Translations under genes and position numbers: made by a program
Notes under the pieces: model-generated
Databases searched by the model: none
Told to the model about the DNA's origin: nothing
What the model saw: only the letters and a program-made list of their open reading frames with translations
Shown here: piece by piece, positions 59,214 to 64,000 of the stretch
Layout: every line of letters starts with the position of its first letter
How positions within the stretch are numbered: position 1 is the stretch's first letter
From: Ardenticatenaceae bacterium
GTDB taxonomy: Bacteria; Chloroflexota; Anaerolineae; Promineifilales; Promineifilaceae
Reading direction: 5' to 3'
Assembly: GCA_020634235.1 (NCBI GenBank)
Contig: JACKCB010000002.1
Location: 310,001-374,000 of the forward strand
Length of the DNA: 64,000 bases

Positions 59214-61577
59214 ATGAAGCGCATACTGGTTTCCCTGACACTGTTCGTCATAGCCTTTGTGGTGGTCACCGGCGGGTTGGCCCTCATGGCCGAACAACAC
59301 CCATTCCGGCCGGGACAAGGCCCCTACGCCGCGCAAAACATGGCCGAGCAGATCCAACTGCGCCTCGCCCTCGGCCCCACGCGCCAGGCTGATGCCGCGC
59401 TGGACCTGGCCTACCGGCGGCTGGCCGACCTTTCCGCCGCCACCACCCCGCGCACCGCCGAAGCAGCCATCATTGCTCTAAACGCCGCCCTGGACCGGGC
59501 CGTGGCCGCCGTCGCTGCCGCCCCGGCCGGGCCTCAAGACCGCCTCTATGGCCGCCTCAACGAACTGCTGTTGGAAGCCGATACCCTGCTGGCCGACATT
59601 GCCGAAAGCGGCCTGCTGGCCGCCGATGACGCCGGTTACGCCGCGCTGCGCAACAAAGTCAGCGCCCTCATGGTCGCCCAAAACATCAACGCCGTCACCG
59701 CCATTGCCGGCACCTTGCAAGACGGCAGCGGCACCACCACCCCCATCGACGCCGCCGCCATCTCCTTCCTCGGCCAGGTAGACCACAGCTTCTTCCCCCT
59801 CACCAACGCCCACGAACAGGCCAGTTGCACCGCCTGCCACCAGGAAGGGCGCTACGAAGGCACCCCCACCAACTGCCTGGGCTGCCACGAAACCGACAAG
59901 CCGGCCGATCATTTCCCCGGCGAATGCAGCGACTGCCACACCCTCACCGACTGGACCCCCTTCCAGTTCGACCATCGCAGCGTCACCGAATGTGCCGCCT
60001 GCCACACCGCCGACGCCCCGGCCGGGCACTACCCCGAAGAGTGCGCCCTGTGCCATACCAACACCACCGACTGGAGCCAGTTCGCCTTTGACCATGCCGG
60101 CGTCACCGCCTGCCAATCCTGCCACGAGCCGGAAAGGCCAGCCGACCATTTCCCTGGCGAGTGCGCCGCCTGCCACGCCGACATCAGCGACTGGACCCAG
60201 GCCAGCTTCGACCACGCCGGCGTCGCCGACTGCGCCTCCTGCCATGCCAACGACAAGCCGGCCAACCATTTCCCCGGCGAGTGCATAACCTGCCACACCA
60301 ACACCCAGGATTGGACCCAGGCCTCCTTCAACCACAGCGGCTTCACCGACTGCCAAAGCTGCCACACCAGCGACAAACCGGCCAACCACTACCCCGGCCA
60401 ATGTTCCACCTGCCACACCAGCACCAGCGATTGGGGCCGCGTCAGCTTCAACCACAGCGGCTTCACCGACTGCCAGAGCTGCCACGCCAACGACAAACCG
60501 GCCAACCATTACCCCGGCCAATGCTCCACCTGCCACACCAGCACCAGCAACTGGGGCCAGGTCAGCTTCAGCCACAGCGGGCTGAATGATTGCCAGAGCT
60601 GCCACGCCGGCGACAAACCGGCCAACCATTACCCCGGCCAGTGCTCCACCTGCCACACCAGCACCAGCAACTGGAGCCAGGTCAGCTTCAACCACAGCGG
60701 GCTGAACGACTGCCAATCCTGCCACAGCCGGCCGGCCAACCATTTCCCCGGCCAATGCTCAAGCTGCCACAACACCAACGACTGGGGCCAGGTGAATTTC
60801 AGCCACAGCGGTCTTAACGACTGCCAGAGCTGCCATGCCCGCCCGGCCGGGCACTACCAGGGGCAATGCTCTACCTGCCACAACACCAGCAACTGGGGCG
60901 ACGCCACCTTTAACCACAGCGGCCAGACCGACTGCCAGAGCTGCCACGCCCGGCCGGGTGGCCACTACCAGGGGCAGTGCTCCACCTGCCACAACACCAC
61001 CAACTGGGGCGACGCCACCTTCAACCACAGCGGCCTCACCGACTGCCAGAGCTGCCACGCCCGCCCGGCCGGGCACTACCAGGGGCAGTGCTCCAACTGC
61101 CACAACACCAACAACTGGGGCGACGCCAACTTCGACCACAGCGGCCAGACCGACTGCCAGAGCTGCCACGCCCGGCCGGGTGGCCACTTCCAGGGGCAAT
61201 GCTCCAACTGCCACAACACCAGCAACTGGGGCGACGCCAACTTCGACCACAGCGGCCAGACCGACTGCCAATCCTGCCATACCCCGCCCGGCGGCCATTT
61301 CCAGGGGCAGTGCTCCAACTGCCACGACACCAACAACTGGGACGCCGACTTCAACCACGACGGCCAGACCGACTGCCAATCCTGCCACGCCCGGCCGGGT
61401 GGTCACTTCCAGGGACAATGCTCCAACTGTCACAACACCAACAACTGGGACGCTGACTTCAACCACGACGGCCAGACCGACTGCCGCTCCTGCCACACCC
61501 CGCCCAACGACGGGCATCACCAACCACCGGTGCCGCAGTGCTCCCAATGCCACAACACCCACGACTGGGACGACTAG
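59214..61577 (+). CDS. 31-haem c-type cytochrome with tandem dihaem repeats
   Basis: 787 residues. Signal/anchor (about 4-26), then a helical domain (about 40-195) resembling DUF5667 (QLRLALGPTRQADAALD). From about residue 200 there are 31 CXXCH motifs, by direct count. They fall into a repeat with two haem sites each: CQSCH...HYPGQCSTCH...FNHSG. Early repeats are 40 residues, middle ones 37 and the last 36. Each repeat has two further conserved His (in HY/HF-G and FNH/FDH), enough for bis-His ligation of both haems. No C-terminal anchor is seen. ATG 59214 follows GGAGAGAAGG. This is probably a long-range extracytoplasmic electron conductor. Confidence 0.95.
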   Translation: MKRILVSLTLFVIAFVVVTGGLALMAEQHPFRPGQGPYAAQNMAEQIQLRLALGPTRQADAALDLAYRRLADLSAATTPRTAEAAIIALNAALDRAVAAVAAAPAGPQDRLYGRLNELLLEADTLLADIAESGLLAADDAGYAALRNKVSALMVAQNINAVTAIAGTLQDGSGTTTPIDAAAISFLGQVDHSFFPLTNAHEQASCTACHQEGRYEGTPTNCLGCHETDKPADHFPGECSDCHTLTDWTPFQFDHRSVTECAACHTADAPAGHYPEECALCHTNTTDWSQFAFDHAGVTACQSCHEPERPADHFPGECAACHADISDWTQASFDHAGVADCASCHANDKPANHFPGECITCHTNTQDWTQASFNHSGFTDCQSCHTSDKPANHYPGQCSTCHTSTSDWGRVSFNHSGFTDCQSCHANDKPANHYPGQCSTCHTSTSNWGQVSFSHSGLNDCQSCHAGDKPANHYPGQCSTCHTSTSNWSQVSFNHSGLNDCQSCHSRPANHFPGQCSSCHNTNDWGQVNFSHSGLNDCQSCHARPAGHYQGQCSTCHNTSNWGDATFNHSGQTDCQSCHARPGGHYQGQCSTCHNTTNWGDATFNHSGLTDCQSCHARPAGHYQGQCSNCHNTNNWGDANFDHSGQTDCQSCHARPGGHFQGQCSNCHNTSNWGDANFDHSGQTDCQSCHTPPGGHFQGQCSNCHDTNNWDADFNHDGQTDCQSCHARPGGHFQGQCSNCHNTNNWDADFNHDGQTDCRSCHTPPNDGHHQPPVPQCSQCHNTHDWDD
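60330..61520 (+). repeat. Tandem 108-120 bp DNA repeats in the 31-haem gene
   Basis: About ten units begin at GACTGCCAGAGCTGCCA or close variants. Unit length falls from 120 bp to 111 and then 108 bp toward the 3' end. Adjacent units are often nearly identical at DNA level, implying recent duplication or gene conversion. Confidence 0.9.
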
Positions 61578-61595
61578 GTAGCGACCAAAAAGCAA

Positions 61596-61626
61596 GCCCC
61601 TGCGGGTTGTAGAAACCCGCAGGGGC
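61596..61626 (+). terminator. Strong hairpin between cytochrome genes
   Basis: GCCCCTGCGGGTT (61596-61608) and AACCCGCAGGGGC (61614-61626) form a perfect 13-bp stem with loop GTAGA. No T-run follows. It may stabilise or partly terminate the upstream cytochrome mRNA and so set gene ratios in the cluster. Confidence 0.55.
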
Positions 61627-61643
61627 CATGAGCAAAGCCCACC

Positions 61644-62456
61644 ATGCAGACGAATTTCGAGTTGAAGCTAAGTTTTGTCATCGTCCTGTTCCTGGCCGGG
61701 GTCTACATCTTCTACGAGATCGTCACCGTCCCGGCCGGGGGGCATCCCTTTGGTCACGCCCTGGGCATCTTGGGCGCCATCCTCATGATCATGGCCGAAA
61801 CCCTCTACAGCGCCCGCAAACGGCTCAACTTCCTCAAATTTGGCCACGTGCGCCACTGGCTCTCCTTCCACATCTTCACCGGCATTGTCGGCCCGGCCCT
61901 GGTCATCATGCACACCGGCCTGGAATTCCGCGGCCTGGCCGGCCTGACCATGCTGCTCACCATGCTCGTCGTCGGCAGCGGCTTCCTGGGGCGCTACATC
62001 TACACCGCCGTTCCGCGCAGCCTGGCCGGCGTCGAAGTTGACCGGCGCACCCTGGAAGCGCAGGTCGCCCAGGAGCAAGCCGCGCTGCTGGCCTGGTCCG
62101 TTGGCAAATCCGCCCGCGTCCAGAGCCTCATCCAGCAAGAATCGGGCGCGGCCACCCTCATCGCCGAGGACCTGACCCCCATGGAACTACTGACCCGGCG
62201 CGTGGCCGAGTGGCAGGCGCAGCGGCGCGTGCAGCGCGCCCTACGCCAGCTAGACCAGGAAGAGCGGGCCCGCGCCGGCGAAGTTGAGCGGCTGCTGCGC
62301 CGCCAGCGCCGCCTGGTGCGCCAGATTCGCTCCCTGCAAACTGTGCGCCGCCTGATGGGCCTGTGGCACACCGCCCACATCCCCCTGGGCCTCACCCTGT
62401 TCACGGCCATGACCATACACATCGTTGCCACCATCTACTACGGCACCTTTTCATAG
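61644..62456 (+). CDS. Membrane b-type cytochrome-like protein
   Basis: 270 residues with four to five hydrophobic helices: about 8-26, 36-52, 70-90, 96-116 and 240-262. Histidines are placed to bind haem: HWLSFH (about 72-77), IMH (near 90), HTAH (about 239-242) and TIH (near 258). A long cytoplasmic basic coiled-coil loop (about 130-230, rich in Arg/Gln) is unusual. It is likely the transmembrane electron step of the cluster, but it is not a member of a family that I can name with certainty. Confidence 0.83.
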   Translation: MQTNFELKLSFVIVLFLAGVYIFYEIVTVPAGGHPFGHALGILGAILMIMAETLYSARKRLNFLKFGHVRHWLSFHIFTGIVGPALVIMHTGLEFRGLAGLTMLLTMLVVGSGFLGRYIYTAVPRSLAGVEVDRRTLEAQVAQEQAALLAWSVGKSARVQSLIQQESGAATLIAEDLTPMELLTRRVAEWQAQRRVQRALRQLDQEERARAGEVERLLRRQRRLVRQIRSLQTVRRLMGLWHTAHIPLGLTLFTAMTIHIVATIYYGTFS

Positions 62457-62500
62457 CCCTTCCCCGGCCGGGGCCACCCAGAAGGACACCCAGAAACGAC

Positions 62501-62857
62501 ATGCTTGGACTTTTTCGCAATTTATTCGGCAGTGAAAACAGCCAGGAAGAGCCCATCCTCGTGCCCGAAGGCGCGACCACTGGCCTGCTGCAAGTAACCG
62601 CAGACGCCACCCGCTGCGTGCAATGTGGCATCTGCGGCGACAACTGCCCGGTGGGCATTCCGGTGCGCGAATACGCCCGCCGGGGCATCAACGTCACCGA
62701 CAGCCGCTGCATTGCCTGCGGCGCGTGCGTCCAGAAGTGCCCGCGCGGCACCCTGCGCTGGGGGCCGGCCATTCTGGTCCATGACGACAATACCCTGGAA
62801 GTCAATCCCGATGCGCTGCCCATCATGCTCCAGTTGCAGCCCCGCAAGGTGAAGTAG
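62501..62857 (+). CDS. 2[4Fe-4S] ferredoxin-like protein
   Basis: 118 residues with two complete cluster motifs: CVQCGICGDNCPVG (about 39-52) and CIACGACVQKCPRG (about 70-83). About 35 residues of N-terminal and C-terminal extension surround them. The open frame begins in the upstream gene, but ATG 62501 is the natural start. The stop almost touches the start of the flavoprotein gene (62860), so they are probably subunits of one complex on the cytoplasmic side. Confidence 0.93.
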   Translation: MLGLFRNLFGSENSQEEPILVPEGATTGLLQVTADATRCVQCGICGDNCPVGIPVREYARRGINVTDSRCIACGACVQKCPRGTLRWGPAILVHDDNTLEVNPDALPIMLQLQPRKVK

Positions 62858-62859
62858 CC

Positions 62860-64000
62860 ATGACCCACCACTACCTCATCATCGGCAACGGGGCGGCCGG
62901 TCTCAGCGCCGCCGAGATGATCCGCCAGCGGGACAGGCTGGGCCGGATCACCATCCTGACCAACGAAAGCCACTACTTCTACTCCCGGCCGGGGATCGCC
63001 TACGTCATCAACGGCCAGGTCTCCGCCGAGCAAATCATCAGCCGCAGCGAACAGTTCTACCGCGAACACCGGCTCGACCTCTGCTTTGGCCACGCAACCG
63101 AACTCGATCTGGTGCGTAGAACCGCCTCCCTGCGCTCCGGTGAAACCCTCCACTACGACGTCCTGCTGCTGGCCACCGGGGCCAGCGCCACCCCGCCCAG
63201 ATTCCCCGGCCGGGAGCTAGACGGCATCCTCACCTTCGACACCCTGGACGATGCCCAAAAGGTCATTCGCTACGGCCGGCGGGCCAAAGCGGCCGTGGTT
63301 GCCGGCGGCGGCATCACCGCCATGGAGCTGGCCGAAGGGCTGCGCCACCAGGGCACCCAAACCCACCTGCTGCAGCGCGGCCAGCGCATCTGGCCCCGCC
63401 TCCTCGACGAACGGGAATCAGCCATCATCGAAGCCCAAATCCGCCACGAAGGCATTCAGATTCATTACGGCGCAGAGATAGACGAAGTGCTGGGCAAGAA
63501 GGGCAAGGTGGCGGCGGTGCGCCTGAAGAACGGCCAGGAGCTGAAGGCCCAGGTCGTGGGTGTGGCCATCGGCGTTCGCCCCAACCTGGAACTGGTCAAA
63601 GGGCTGCCCGTCAAACTAGACCAGGGGGTGCTGGTGGACGAATTCATGCAGTCCAGCGTCCCCGGCCTCTTCGCCGCCGGCGACGTGGCCCAGGTATACG
63701 ACCGCTGGACCGACCGCCACCAACTGGACATTCTATGGCCCAGCGCCATCAACGAGGGGCGCGCGGCCGGCTACAACATGGTCGACGTGGCCCGTGGCGA
63801 ACGGCCGCGCTACGCCTACCAAAAAGGCAGCCCCTTTAACGCGGCCCTGCTGTTTGGCGTGCATCTCACCGTCATCGGCCGGGTGGGAATCCAACCCGGC
63901 CGGGGCGATGTCACCGAAGTCGAAGAGATCACCCACCTCTCCCGCGGCGCCAGCCAGGTCTGGACCACCCCCTTCCAATCCAACTACCGCTCCGCCTGGG
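62860..64000 (+). CDS. FAD-dependent NAD(P)H oxidoreductase (partial)
   Basis: At least 380 residues; the stop lies beyond the window. FAD-binding GxGxxG motif IIGNGAAGLSA at the N-terminus, LLATGAS (about 106-112), NAD(P)-binding VVAGGGITAMELAEGL (about 147-162) and FAD-phosphate region LFAAGDVA (about 268-275). This is the class of rubredoxin/NADH-dependent reductases and nitrite-reductase large-subunit N-termini. The ATG at 62860 is 2 bp after the ferredoxin stop. Expected role: pass electrons between NAD(P)H and the ferredoxin of the cluster. Confidence 0.93.
   Translation, partial: MTHHYLIIGNGAAGLSAAEMIRQRDRLGRITILTNESHYFYSRPGIAYVINGQVSAEQIISRSEQFYREHRLDLCFGHATELDLVRRTASLRSGETLHYDVLLLATGASATPPRFPGRELDGILTFDTLDDAQKVIRYGRRAKAAVVAGGGITAMELAEGLRHQGTQTHLLQRGQRIWPRLLDERESAIIEAQIRHEGIQIHYGAEIDEVLGKKGKVAAVRLKNGQELKAQVVGVAIGVRPNLELVKGLPVKLDQGVLVDEFMQSSVPGLFAAGDVAQVYDRWTDRHQLDILWPSAINEGRAAGYNMVDVARGERPRYAYQKGSPFNAALLFGVHLTVIGRVGIQPGRGDVTEVEEITHLSRGASQVWTTPFQSNYRSAW

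Noticed and set aside
59478..60755. 425-codon minus-strand ORF rich in Val/Ala/Gly
   Set aside because: It is the exact antisense of the haem repeats; its repetitiveness is inherited from them.
59800..61560. CRISPR-like direct repeats
   Set aside because: The regular repeats are in frame, vary at third positions and encode CXXCH haem motifs. There are no unique spacers between identical repeats.

Overview
The window is high-GC DNA (I estimate 63-65 %) with tightly packed genes on both strands and no mobile element, CRISPR array, rRNA or tRNA that I can recognise. The gene mix points to a Chloroflexota bacterium, probably of the Anaerolineae/Ardenticatenia type. It includes giant FtsX permeases under an ECF sigma factor, Ser/Thr kinases with extracytoplasmic sensor domains, a MoxR/DUF58 operon, CarboxypepD_reg-like repeat proteins, K+-dependent pyrophosphatase, PPDK and many multihaem cytochromes. 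This assignment rests on gene content only.

Layout. 1-9021 (minus): ECF sigma factor, zinc anti-sigma factor, two very large FtsX permeases and an ATPase with two ABC domains in one chain, which runs off the left edge. 9269-10660: tryptophanase behind a palindromic leader. 10734-14003 (minus): secreted repeat protein. 14338-19100: HIT-like protein, an unrecognised 808-residue protein and a receptor kinase. 19238-21341 (minus): haem O synthase and a DUF4230 protein, separated by an island of palindromes. 21577-30586: DUF503 protein followed by a membrane-protein/ABC/MoxR/DUF58 operon. 30863-33117: glycosyltransferase, a PCu(A)C copper chaperone and, divergent from it, a DeoR-type regulator with a Cys-rich metal-sensor-like domain. 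33350-36130: PPDK. 36371-42615: hypB-hypF-hypC-hypD-methyltransferase-hypE, with no hydrogenase structural genes. 42632-48786 (minus): octahaem lipoprotein, membrane pyrophosphatase and acetyl-CoA synthetase. 49195-53605: second receptor kinase, GH4 hydrolase and PPK2. 53850-56352 (minus): zinc-ribbon membrane protein, DipZ-like thioredoxin and MBL hydrolase. 56591-64000 (plus): a 12-haem cytochrome, a zinc-ribbon/cytochrome c fusion, a 31-haem repeat cytochrome, a membrane b-type cytochrome-like protein, a 2[4Fe-4S] ferredoxin and an FAD oxidoreductase cut by the right edge.

Two signals stand out. First, the perfect 10-bp palindrome CCCGGCCGGG occurs about once every 600 bp (roughly 100 copies by my eye count), inside and between genes, where about one copy would be expected by chance. 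It looks like a highly iterated palindrome comparable in kind to HIP1 of cyanobacteria. Second, the six-gene redox cluster at the right end looks like a complete electron conduit from a cytoplasmic flavoprotein, through ferredoxin and membrane cytochrome b, to a 31-haem repeat polypeptide outside the membrane. Smaller items of interest are a TTGTAAC-N4-TTCACAA site over the promoters of both ctaB and hppA, a compact three-way-junction palindrome ahead of tnaA, and the HTH/metal-sensor fusion divergent from the copper chaperone.
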